NCBI GenBank assembly: GCA_900540865.1
Contig: UQHH01000012.1
Location: forward strand, 1 to 58,768
DNA: 58,768 nt
Direction of reading: 5' to 3'
Origin: an uncultured Oscillospiraceae bacterium
Lineage (GTDB): Bacteria; Bacillota; Clostridia; Oscillospirales; Acutalibacteraceae
The notes under the pieces are model-generated. The model ran no database searches. It was given only the letters and a program-made list of their open reading frames with translations, and was not told the origin of the DNA. Positions 1 to 6,856 of this stretch are shown in pieces. Within the stretch, counting starts at the first letter, position 1. Each line of letters opens with the position of its first letter. A program made the translations under genes and the position numbers.

Positions 1-183
1 GACAAGTGAATGACCGTCCAAAAGGGATATGACCGGCAGGAGAAGTGACGCATCCAGCGCACCAATGCCGGGAAACGCCACAGGAATGGGGCAGTTACAG
101 AGATGTAGCTTTTAGGATAACGGCTTTTGGGGAGAACGGCAGCAGGAAGCATTTTAACTTATTTGATTTATGGGAGGAACAGA
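1..183. other. Left edge, no gene recognised
   Basis: Plus-strand reading frames over the first 120 bases are cut by stops and no RNA gene was recognised. It is probably intergenic sequence or the tail of a gene inside the mobile element. A GGGAGG-like ribosome binding site just before 184 belongs to the next gene. Confidence 0.4.
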
Positions 184-408
184 ATGAACGATAAAAAAAG
201 ATTGAGCAGCTATGACGATTTACCGCTGGTTCTGGATGTGGCAGACATCCAGCGGATTATGGGAATTTCAAGAGTGAGCGCATATGAGCTGGTACACACC
301 CCCGGCTTCCCAGCGTTCCGCAGGGGCAGACTTATCAAGGTCAGCAAGATTGCTTTTTTTGAATGGATGGCAAAAGGCTCCGAGACCGTACCGAAAAGCA
401 ACAAATAA
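184..408 (+). CDS. Helix-turn-helix (excisionase-like) DNA-binding protein
   Basis: A 74-residue protein. Its centre (VADIQRIMGISRVSAYELV, then PGFPAFRRGRLIKVSK) is the winged helix-turn-helix pattern of the MerR-like excisionase/helix_turn_helix_17 group found in mobile elements. The ATG at 184 is preferred over the upstream start at 127 because a GGGAGGAAC ribosome binding site lies just before it and the HTH fold begins soon after. Such proteins usually assist excision or regulate element genes. A regulatory role is inferred from the family; no operator was identified. Confidence 0.75.
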   Translation: MNDKKRLSSYDDLPLVLDVADIQRIMGISRVSAYELVHTPGFPAFRRGRLIKVSKIAFFEWMAKGSETVPKSNK

Positions 409-567
409 ATGGAAAGTATCATTTCCTATCTGCAATACTGCCGCCTTTCCCAAAGGCGCATACAGAGGGAAAAAACCTTGAAAATGATACCGAAACGCTA
501 CACCAAACCCGCCTATCTGCGTACAGCGGATAGAAACGGAGAAAGGAGCCGGTTATGGCGAGAATGA
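409..567 (+). CDS. Possible small basic protein (52 residues)
   Basis: This short frame starts with an ATG directly abutting the stop codon of the HTH gene (TAAATG) and ends by overlapping the start of the next gene. It encodes a lysine/arginine-rich protein (18 of 52 residues) beginning MESIISYLQYCRLSQ. The TAAATG junction would allow translational coupling, but there is no independent ribosome binding site. I do not recognise a family. It may be a real element-encoded small protein or chance. Confidence 0.3.
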   Translation: MESIISYLQYCRLSQRRIQREKTLKMIPKRYTKPAYLRTADRNGERSRLWRE

Positions 568-746
568 GCAACAAGCGGCGGCTGGAATGGTCTTTCTTCT
601 TAAATGACCGCACCCGTATCACTTACAACGAACTGTGCCGGAAATGCCAGCACCAATGTAAACAGAGCTTCCGGGTGGTTGTGGTTGACTGCCCGAAGTA
701 TCTTTCCAAGCGTTCAGCGAGAAAGGCTGACCGGGAAAAGGATTGA
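555..746 (+). CDS. Small cysteine-containing hypothetical protein of the element
   Basis: A 63-residue basic protein with four cysteines spaced as CRKC, a further C, and CPKY, suggesting a small metal-binding fold. A GAAAGGAG ribosome binding site at 541-548 precedes the ATG at 555. Such small ORFs commonly sit between the HTH gene and the mobilization region in related elements, but I cannot assign a function. The gene precedes the candidate oriT by about 35 bases. Confidence 0.5.
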   Translation: MARMSNKRRLEWSFFLNDRTRITYNELCRKCQHQCKQSFRVVVVDCPKYLSKRSARKADREKD

Positions 747-779
747 TTTTTTGCAGGGGAAGCGCAGGAAGCCAAAAAT

Positions 780-824
780 CCCTTAGGAACTAAGGGCGCA
801 CTTCTATACAGGTCTTTCAGACCC
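780..824 (-). other. oriT: Candidate origin of transfer (oriT), MOBQ-type nick region
   Basis: Read on the minus strand, this segment holds a hairpin (GGTCTGAAAGACC, 812-824), then a 7-base gap, then AAGTGCGCCCTTAG. The core AAGTGCGCCCTTA matches the nick region remembered for RSF1010-like MOBQ oriTs and the staphylococcal pSK41/pGO1 oriT, where an inverted repeat also precedes the core. Immediately beyond it is a second perfect stem (CCCTTAG-GAA-CTAAGGG, 780-796). The element encodes a MobA/MobL relaxase of the matching MOBQ class. The nick position itself is inferred from homology. Confidence 0.65.
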
Positions 825-1124
825 GTATCGTGCGTCCTGCGGAGCTGCTTCCCTGACCGCCAGCTTTTGCAGTCAGAGGAAGTCTGCGTTCGCTTCGCTC
901 CGACAAGGTGGCTCTCTCGTCTGCCGACTCGGTCGGCGCTTCAAAGCGCTTCGCACTTTGAGGTCTCCACTGGAGACCCGCGCTCCCTTGCGCCGCTAAA
1001 GCGGCTATCCCCTGTGTACCCGCCGAAAAGAGAAATCCGCTTTGCGTCTTTCCCTTTTCATCGGGTTTTATAGAAGTACCGACACACTGACCGTCTGCGG
1101 ATGGTCTTTCTTTACTTTATAGGA

Positions 1125-1146
1125 AAGTTCTCCTTTCGGAGAACTT
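1125..1146. repeat. Perfect 9-bp inverted repeat near the left IS91 boundary
   Basis: AAGTTCTCC, a TTTC loop and GGAGAACTT form a perfect hairpin just outside the last IS91-operon gene. It may be part of the flanking element or a terminal subterminal hairpin of the IS. GAAC/GTTC tetranucleotides, the target type of IS91, are present inside it, but the exact insertion point cannot be read. Confidence 0.4.
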
Positions 1147-1159
1147 GGGGACTAAAATA

Positions 1160-1177
1160 GCCCGCTCAAAAGCGGGC
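1160..1177 (-). terminator. Terminator of the leftward IS91 operon
   Basis: GCCCGCT, loop, AGCGGGC form a 7-bp stem. In the leftward direction the stem is followed by TATTTT, the layout of an intrinsic terminator. It lies just past the stop of the small acidic ORF at 1200. Confidence 0.5.
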
Positions 1178-1199
1178 ATAGTGAATCAGACGGTTTGGA

Positions 1200-1394
1200 T
1201 TAAAAGATGTAAAAGCCCTCTTCACCAAAATCGTCATCATCAAGGTTATCAAATTCATGTAAGAAATAATCCATATCCAGAAGTTCGTCGTCACTCATGT
1301 CATGGACTTCTTTAGAAGTCATACCTTCCGGTGGATTTTTAATGTACTGTTCCCTTAGTTCCTTTGCGAGTTCTGCTTCTGTTATACGTTTCAT
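1200..1394 (-). CDS. Small acidic protein downstream of IS91 transposase
   Basis: A 64-residue protein beginning MKRITEAELAKEL and ending in a strongly acidic tract (DNLDDDDFGEEG). A GGAGG ribosome binding site (complement of 1403-1409) decides the ATG at 1394, excluding the longer upstream frame. It lies 35 bases after the transposase in the same direction, so the two are probably co-transcribed. I do not recognise the family. Its acidity could suit DNA mimicry or an accessory role, which is speculation. Confidence 0.55.
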   Translation of the reverse strand: MKRITEAELAKELREQYIKNPPEGMTSKEVHDMSDDELLDMDYFLHEFDNLDDDDFGEEGFYIF

Positions 1395-1429
1395 AGTGTG
1401 GCCTCCGTTCTTAAGATATATTGAGTTTA

Positions 1430-2611
1430 TCATGAGAAAAGAGGTTTTGGAAGATATGAAAACGAGGCAGGCGAACGACATCTATGTTTTTGCATAGCCT
1501 TTTCGTATAATTCATGCAAAGGAACAGGATTATGATTAAAATATAGTTCTAAAAATAGCATGGTTTTTCCACAGTTCGGACATTTTAAAGGATCGTAACC
1601 AAAAGAATGTAAGATTGAATCACGCCACCTATTGAGTGAAAGAAAAAAGTTATGTTTTTCTCTGGAAATGGCTTTTCGTAAAAAATTGTCAGAATTACGG
1701 TGACGAGCGTAAATACCATAATAGCGAATCATTTTAAAATGTTTTTCAGGGATGTGTTGTGTTAAGCGGTCAATGAATTCCAAAACAGGAACAGTTTCTG
1801 TAATAAGTTTATTGTCTTCATGACGGTTGTAATGGAAGGTGACAAAATCACCATCGTAAGAATCAATGCGAGAAGTAGCAATAACAGGTCTGCCAAGATA
1901 ACGACCGATATATTTGATAACCTGAGAAGGATTACACTTGTTAGGCATGGCGCGAACATAAAAACCATTTTTATCTTTTGCATAGATAGCAGATTTTACT
2001 TTTTTGAAAGCTGGACCTATTTTTTGATGGAGTTCATTTAAAAGAGCAGTTTGGAACGCATCACGTAAAAAATGATAGTTAAAATGTTTGAAGTGTCGCC
2101 AGGAAAGAGTATTACCAACACCACCTTCAGAAACAAGGCAGTGAATGTGAGGATTCCATTTTAAATCTCTGCCAAAGGTATGAAGGACGCAAATAAATCC
2201 AGGAGTAAATAATTCAGATTTATTTTCTTTATGGAACATACGAGAAATCACGCTGTTGACTGCCGAAAAAAGGCAGTTAAGAAGAGAACGGTCTTTAAGA
2301 AAAAAAGGCCGCAAAGAATCATCAATGGTAAAAACACAATGCCGATGTTGTACATCAATAATCTTAAAAGACATAGCAGTAGTTCTGTCAATGGAATACA
2401 TGTTACCACAAGTTGGACAGAAGCGAGAATGACAACGAAAAGCAGTAAATTTGAAATTACCACAATTGGGACAAATATACATGGCGCCACCATAAGATGG
2501 ATCGCCACAATGAATCATTTTTTCTACATTCTCAACAATAGCATCACGAGGATGTTGAAGATAAATCATTTCTTCATAATGTTCGATAAAAATTTTTTGT
2601 AAGATATTCAT
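1430..2611 (-). CDS. IS91-family HUH transposase with N-terminal zinc-binding domain
   Basis: The N-terminal region has a zinc-finger pattern (CPNCG then CHSRFCPTCG, about residues 45-70) typical of the IS91 transposase zinc-binding domain. The catalytic core has the HUH motif in WNPHIHCLVSEGG (about residues 150-162) and a tyrosine-bearing segment (VIKYIGRYLGRP, about 230-241) expected to carry the nucleophile. A second zinc pair (CPNCG) lies near the C terminus. A TTG at 2629 would add six residues. I prefer the ATG at 2611, although no strong ribosome binding site is visible for either. At 393 residues it is a usual length for the family and appears intact. Confidence 0.85.
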   Translation of the reverse strand: MNILQKIFIEHYEEMIYLQHPRDAIVENVEKMIHCGDPSYGGAMYICPNCGNFKFTAFRCHSRFCPTCGNMYSIDRTTAMSFKIIDVQHRHCVFTIDDSLRPFFLKDRSLLNCLFSAVNSVISRMFHKENKSELFTPGFICVLHTFGRDLKWNPHIHCLVSEGGVGNTLSWRHFKHFNYHFLRDAFQTALLNELHQKIGPAFKKVKSAIYAKDKNGFYVRAMPNKCNPSQVIKYIGRYLGRPVIATSRIDSYDGDFVTFHYNRHEDNKLITETVPVLEFIDRLTQHIPEKHFKMIRYYGIYARHRNSDNFLRKAISREKHNFFLSLNRWRDSILHSFGYDPLKCPNCGKTMLFLELYFNHNPVPLHELYEKAMQKHRCRSPASFSYLPKPLFS

Positions 2612-2682
2612 AAGACCATTATGAAGCAAAATGAAGCAAAAAGAAACCCCTATCCCTCATGATTGAGGGGCAGGGGAGTTGA

Positions 2683-2697
2683 AGTGTCGAAGACACT
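2683..2697 (+). repeat. Hairpin between IS91 and the mobilization operon
   Basis: AGTGTC-GAA-GACACT forms a 6-bp stem followed by ATTTTTAT, which could act as a weak rightward terminator or be an IS91 end structure. A second stem, CCCTCA/TGAGGG, is at 2654-2669. Direct repeats ATGAAGCAAA occur at 2621-2630 and 2631-2640. Confidence 0.4.
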
Positions 2698-2727
2698 ATT
2701 TTTATCTGAAAGAAAGGATGTGAGAAC

Positions 2728-3045
2728 ATGGGAAAATCTTTAGAACAGTTAAAAAGAGAATATGAAAAAACCACCGTCCTGCTGGAACAGGAAAAACGGA
2801 AAATGCAGCGTTTGAAAAACCGGCAGGCATATCTGGAAAGCGGCTCCCGGAAACAGCGGACGCACCGGCTGATTACCCACGGGGCAGCCATTGAGAGCAT
2901 TGTGCCACAGACAAAGGAGCTGACCGAAACAGAATTTTATTCCCTGATGGATAATCTCCTGCACCTGCCGCAATCGGTACAGCTCATCCAGTCCGCTATG
3001 GAGAGCCACAGCCGGAGTACAGCGCAGGAGAAAGGCGGTGACTAA
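2728..3045 (+). CDS. DUF3847-family accessory mobilization protein
   Basis: A 105-residue charged protein predicted to be a long coiled coil from residue 5 to about 45 (SLEQLKREYEKTTVLLEQEK and onward), with a short C-terminal helical part. Length, sequence and position directly before the relaxase match the DUF3847 proteins of clostridial mobilizable elements, thought to act like MobC. An AGAAAGGATGTG ribosome binding site precedes the ATG. The stop overlaps the upstream leader of the relaxase frame. The accessory function is inferred from position. Confidence 0.7.
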   Translation: MGKSLEQLKREYEKTTVLLEQEKRKMQRLKNRQAYLESGSRKQRTHRLITHGAAIESIVPQTKELTETEFYSLMDNLLHLPQSVQLIQSAMESHSRSTAQEKGGD

Positions 3046-3047
3046 GG

Positions 3048-4520
3048 ATAGCACTTTATCATTTTTCAATCGACCAGATTAAACGAAGTGCCGGTCAGAG
3101 CGCCATTGCCAGCGCAGCCTACCGTTCCGGGGAACGTCTTTTCAGCAGCTACTATGGAGAGGTCAGCGACTACACGAGAAAAGGCGGTGTGATTGCTTGT
3201 GAAATCATGCTGCCGCCCCATGCCCCGGAAGAATATCTTGACCGGGCAGCCCTCTGGAACGCCGTGGAGAAATGTGAGAAGCACCCCAAAGCCCAGCTTG
3301 CCTATTCTTTTGACATTGCTATGCAGAATGAATTGACGATGGAAGAAAATATAGAGCTGGCGAGGAAGTTTGTGCAGGAGCAGTTTGTGGCAAATGGTAT
3401 GATTGCCGACCTTGCCTTTCACACCCCGGACAAGGAAAAGGGCGGTATCCCCAACCCACATTTCCATGTAATGACAACCATGCGCCCCTTGAATCCTGAT
3501 GGTACATGGGGACAGAAACAGCGGCGGGAATATATCCTTGATGAAGATGGAAACCGTGTCCGGGATAAGAACGGCGATTATGTGTTTAACGCTGTCCATA
3601 CCACCGACTGGCACGAGCCGGAAACGCTGGAACGCTGGCGGGAAGCATGGAGCGTGTTATGCAATGGGAAATTTGAAGAAAAGGGGCTGGATGTGCGTAT
3701 CGACCACCGCTCCTATGTGCGGCAGGGGGTTGACCTGATACCTACTGTCCATGAGGGAGCCAACGTCCGGCAGATGGAAGCAAAAGGCATCCGCACCGAG
3801 AAAGGGGAACTGAACCGCTGGATTAAAGCCACTAACCGGCTCATGCAGGATGTACGCAAGAAAATCAAAGCCCTGTTCGGCTGGATGGCAGAAGTAAAAG
3901 AAGAACTTTCCAAACCCCAGACACCCAGCCTTGCCGACCTGCTGATCGCTTATTATGATGAACGAAATGCTGGGGCATGGAGCAATAAAGCCAGAACCGG
4001 CAACCTAAAACAGTTTGCGGAAGCGGTCAATTATCTGACAGAAAACAAGCTGTTTACGCTGGAAGATTTGCAGGAACGTCTTTCCACTGTCAGCGGGGAA
4101 TTTGAAACGCTGGGCGGCTCCATGAAAGAAAAATCCGCCCGGATGAAAGAATTAGAGGAATTGATACGGCAGGGTGAAAATTACCAGCGTCTAAAGCCTG
4201 TTCATACGGAACTGAACACTATCAAATTTAAGAAACAGAGGGAAAAATTTGAAGAAGCCCACGGCGCAGACCTGCGGCTGTTTTATGCCGCCCGCCGTAT
4301 TCTGAAAGAAAAGCTGGATGGAGAACCCATTGCCCTGAAAGCATGGAAACAGGAATATGCACAATTAAAAGCAGAGTATGCCGGGCTGTCCCCACAGCAC
4401 AAGCCGCTGCGGGAGGAAGTCATACGGCTTCGGCAGGTACAGAATGCTGTAGATACCGCACTGCGTCACAGAGAACAGCCAATGGACATACAGAGAAAGA
4501 AACACGAGATAGAATTATGA
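3048..4520 (+). CDS. MobA/MobL-family (MOBQ) relaxase; expected ATG reads ATA
   Basis: The frame encodes the N-terminal relaxase signature ALYHFSIDQIKRSAG, then ASAAYRSGE with the probable catalytic tyrosine, and the metal-binding motif NPHFHVM. The C-terminal half is helical and charged, ending in a coiled-coil-rich tail. In relatives the protein starts M-ALYHFSI; here that codon is ATA (3048), and an in-frame TGA at 3039-3041 leaves no ATG, GTG or TTG before the conserved region. The first ordinary start, GTG at 3189, would delete the tyrosine. Either ATA is used as a weak start behind AAGGCGG, or the relaxase is crippled. About 490 residues from 3048, normal for the family. Confidence 0.8.
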   Translation: MALYHFSIDQIKRSAGQSAIASAAYRSGERLFSSYYGEVSDYTRKGGVIACEIMLPPHAPEEYLDRAALWNAVEKCEKHPKAQLAYSFDIAMQNELTMEENIELARKFVQEQFVANGMIADLAFHTPDKEKGGIPNPHFHVMTTMRPLNPDGTWGQKQRREYILDEDGNRVRDKNGDYVFNAVHTTDWHEPETLERWREAWSVLCNGKFEEKGLDVRIDHRSYVRQGVDLIPTVHEGANVRQMEAKGIRTEKGELNRWIKATNRLMQDVRKKIKALFGWMAEVKEELSKPQTPSLADLLIAYYDERNAGAWSNKARTGNLKQFAEAVNYLTENKLFTLEDLQERLSTVSGEFETLGGSMKEKSARMKELEELIRQGENYQRLKPVHTELNTIKFKKQREKFEEAHGADLRLFYAARRILKEKLDGEPIALKAWKQEYAQLKAEYAGLSPQHKPLREEVIRLRQVQNAVDTALRHREQPMDIQRKKHEIEL

Positions 4521-4539
4521 TTTTGGAGGTGAGACGATT

Positions 4540-6417
4540 TTGTATTATTCGCAGGAACAGATAGACCGGGCAAATCAGACCAATATGGAAGATTTCTTAC
4601 GGTCACAAGGGGAAACCCTCATACGCAGCGGAAAGGAATACCGCTGGAAATGCCATGACAGCCTGACAGTACGAGGAAATAAATGGTTCCGGCACAGCCA
4701 GAGCAGGGGCGGCTATCCGGTGGATTTTGTGATGGAGTTTTACGGCAAGTCATTCCCGGAAGCGGTGCAGCTGTTGACCGGCGAAGCAGGCGCAGGCAAG
4801 CCGGACGCTTGCCCCGCCCCATCGCCTGACTTCCGGCTCCCATTGCACAATACCACCAACACAAAAGCGATAAAATATCTGACAGAGGAACGAAAGATTG
4901 ACCGGGGCATTGTCGATACCTTTGTTGCCGCCGGGGATATTTACGAGGACACCCACCATAATGTGGTGTTTGTAGGACGGGACAGCGGAACACAAGGTAC
5001 ACCCGGTATTCCCAGATATGCACACTGCCGGGGAACAGCCGATCAGTTCCGGCAGGATGTGAGCGGTTCGGATAAAGCCTGTAATTTCAGCTATCAAGGA
5101 GACAGCGACCAGCTCTTTGTCTTTGAAGCCCCGATTGATATGCTGTCCTTTATCTGCCTTTATCCCAAAGACTGGACGAAACGCAGCTATCTTTCGCTGG
5201 GCGGTGTGGCTGGAAAAGCATTGACGCATTTCCTTTCTGAACGCCCGGACATCCGCAGGATATTTCTGTGTCTGGATAATGACAATGCCGGGAACGAGGG
5301 CTGCACCCGCCTTTCTTCTGAACTGCCGGAGGACTTGACCGTCCTGCGTCTGCTCCCGGCTATGAAAGACTGGAATGAAGTGTTGCAGCACCGGGAGGAA
5401 ATACCAAACCGCAAATATATAGTGGAGACAATCACACTGAAAGAACCGGCAGCGGAGCCGCCCGTTCCCATGATACGCATGAGCGAGGTGCAGGAGGTGG
5501 CGGTGGAATGGCTGTGGGAGCCGTACCTGCCTTTTGGGAAGCTGACAATTTTACAGGGCAACCCCGGCGAGGGCAAGACCTATTTTGCCATGCAGCTTGC
5601 GGCTGCCTGTACCAATCGCCGTACTCTCCCCAACATGGAACCGCTGGAGCCTTTCAACGTCATTTACCAGACCGCCGAGGACGGGCTGGGCGATACGGTA
5701 AAGCCACGGCTTCTGGAAGCTGGGGCAGACCTTGACCGGGTGATGGTCATTGACGATGGAGATAAGCCGCTGACACTTTCTGATAAAAGGCTTGAAAGGG
5801 CTATCCGGGAGAATCATGCAAGACTGCTGATTATCGACCCGGTGCAGGCGTTTTTAGGGGCTGATGTGGATATGAACCGGGCAAACGAGGTACGCCCCAT
5901 TTTCCGAAAGCTGGGAGAAATCGCACAGGAAACAGGCTGTGCCATTATCCTGATCGGGCATCTGAACAAAGCCGCCGGAAGCCAGAGTACCTACCGGGGC
6001 TTAGGCTCCATCGACATCACAGCGGTTGTCCGCAGCCTGCTGTTTATCGGCAAAGTAAAGAATGACCCCACCACGAGGGTGCTGATACAGGAGAAAAGCT
6101 CCCTTGCCCCGCCGGGGAAGTCGCTGGCGTTCTCTTTAGGGGACGGCAACGGTTTTCAGTGGATAGGCGAATATGACATGACCGCAGATGAGCTGCTTGC
6201 CGGTGTGGAGCATACGGAAACCAAAGCGGAACAGGCGGAAAAGCTGATACTTGACCTGCTGGCAGACGGAAAGCAGATGTTAAGTGCAGATATAGACAAA
6301 GCGGCAGCCCAGCGTGGCATTTCTGCCCGGACAGTCCGAACCGCAAAGCAGAGTTTGGGAAACAAACTGATTTCCGAGCGGAGCAGTACACAATGGCTGC
6401 TGTCTCTGAAAGCATAA
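4540..6417 (+). CDS. Primase/TOPRIM and RepA-like AAA helicase fusion protein
   Basis: A 625-residue protein starting at a TTG with a strong GGAGGTGAG site at 4525-4533. Residues 1-90 resemble the CHC2/DUF3991 zinc-finger primase start. Residues about 180-260 hold TOPRIM-like segments (FEAPIDML and LDNDNAGN). From about residue 315 a RecA/RepA-type ATPase follows with Walker A GNPGEGKTYF (about 341-350), a Walker B strand LLIIDPVQAF and GHLNKAAGSQ. The last 60 residues look like a winged helix (TARTVRTAKQ-type). It probably primes and unwinds element DNA after transfer or during autonomous replication. It lies in the mobilization operon. Confidence 0.8.
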   Translation: MYYSQEQIDRANQTNMEDFLRSQGETLIRSGKEYRWKCHDSLTVRGNKWFRHSQSRGGYPVDFVMEFYGKSFPEAVQLLTGEAGAGKPDACPAPSPDFRLPLHNTTNTKAIKYLTEERKIDRGIVDTFVAAGDIYEDTHHNVVFVGRDSGTQGTPGIPRYAHCRGTADQFRQDVSGSDKACNFSYQGDSDQLFVFEAPIDMLSFICLYPKDWTKRSYLSLGGVAGKALTHFLSERPDIRRIFLCLDNDNAGNEGCTRLSSELPEDLTVLRLLPAMKDWNEVLQHREEIPNRKYIVETITLKEPAAEPPVPMIRMSEVQEVAVEWLWEPYLPFGKLTILQGNPGEGKTYFAMQLAAACTNRRTLPNMEPLEPFNVIYQTAEDGLGDTVKPRLLEAGADLDRVMVIDDGDKPLTLSDKRLERAIRENHARLLIIDPVQAFLGADVDMNRANEVRPIFRKLGEIAQETGCAIILIGHLNKAAGSQSTYRGLGSIDITAVVRSLLFIGKVKNDPTTRVLIQEKSSLAPPGKSLAFSLGDGNGFQWIGEYDMTADELLAGVEHTETKAEQAEKLILDLLADGKQMLSADIDKAAAQRGISARTVRTAKQSLGNKLISERSSTQWLLSLKA

Positions 6418-6419
6418 TG

Positions 6420-6485
6420 AAGTGGCAAAGAACATCCAAGTGGCAGGATTTTTATAGATTGCCAGTATTGCCACTTCGCCACTTG
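6420..6485. repeat. Two interleaved inverted-repeat pairs after the helicase gene
   Basis: AAGTGGCAA (6420-6428) pairs with TTGCCACTT (6468-6476), and CAAGTGGC (6437-6444) pairs with GCCACTTG (6478-6485). The pairs are nested out of register, so only pseudoknot-like or alternative folds can satisfy both. The shared core AAGTGGC occurs four times in 66 bases. It may be a protein-binding cluster or an RNA switch between the helicase and tnpW. Confidence 0.45.
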
Positions 6486-6563
6486 AACTGAATATACAAC
6501 TATTTTTTCATTCCGGCAGGGCTGCTCCCCGCCGGATAATCTATTTTATGGAGGTAACTGCCT

Positions 6564-6749
6564 ATGGTAAAAAGCAAAAACGAGAGTAACAACGAAAACA
6601 GCGGCACCCTGCTTACCGATAAAGACGGCACCCAGTATTTTGTCATGGGGAAAGTACGAATCAAGGTATCGGAGCATTTCGCACAGGACGGGAAGCCGCT
6701 TGACAGCCTGCTGGAAGATGTGATTCAGCACGCTGCCGCCGCTTCCTGA
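6564..6749 (+). CDS. tnpW: TnpW-family transposon-encoded protein
   Basis: A 61-residue protein with the sequence YFVMGKVRIKVSEHF and a C-terminal ALL-type helix (SLLEDVIQHAA), matching the TnpW family (PF14202) that sits directly upstream of serine recombinase genes in Tn4451-like and related elements. A GGAGG site at 6549-6553 precedes the ATG. The function of TnpW is not established. The position, with a stem-loop between it and the recombinase, suggests co-regulation with excision. Confidence 0.8.
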   Translation: MVKSKNESNNENSGTLLTDKDGTQYFVMGKVRIKVSEHFAQDGKPLDSLLEDVIQHAAAAS

Positions 6750-6778
6750 AAAAATACGGAATCATGACTGTCAATCAG

Positions 6779-6834
6779 CCCACGCTTATGATATACTTGT
6801 ACCAGCGAGTATTGTATAAGCGTGGGTTGTTTCT
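6779..6834 (+). promoter_or_regulatory. Stem-loop with T-rich tail before the recombinase (attenuator-like)
   Basis: CCCACGCTTAT (6779-6789) pairs perfectly with ATAAGCGTGGG (6816-6826), with an inner ATACT/AGTAT stem and a GTACCAGCG loop. TTGTTTCTTTTT follows at once, the form of an intrinsic terminator. The next gene starts 22 bases later, so this may attenuate recombinase expression or hide its ribosome binding site. Confidence 0.55.
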
Positions 6835-6856
6835 TTTTGAAGGAGGATTTTTAACC

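Larger units (their letters stand above)
747..1199. other. Non-coding, structured region between oriT and IS91 insertion
   Basis: No convincing gene lies here. It holds the candidate oriT (780-824), a distant inverted repeat ACTTCTATA (799-807) matched by TATAGAAGT near 1068, a perfect 9-bp hairpin AAGTTCTCC/GGAGAACTT (1125-1146) and the stem at 1160-1177. The sequence from 860 to 1060 is dense in short repeats of the type CGCTTCGCTC and AAGCGCTTCGC. Confidence 0.5.
1125..2700 (-). mobile_element. IS91-family insertion sequence inside the mobilizable element (boundaries approximate)
   Basis: The HUH/Y1 transposase gene runs leftward against all surrounding element genes, has AT-rich sequence unlike its neighbours, and separates the candidate oriT from the mobilization operon. 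IS91 elements transpose by rolling-circle replication, lack terminal inverted repeats and do not duplicate their target, so the ends cannot be placed by eye. Hairpins at 1125-1146 and 2683-2697 are the nearest candidates for terminus and origin structures. Confidence 0.65.

Noticed and set aside
867..1073. Plus-strand 68-codon frame in the oriT to IS91 gap
   Set aside because: It falls in a sequence dense in short inverted repeats, has no ribosome binding site, and its product is composition-biased.
3189..4520. Relaxase starting at GTG 3189
   Set aside because: It would begin inside the conserved region and lose ALYHFSIDQ and the tyrosine motif; no ribosome binding site precedes it.
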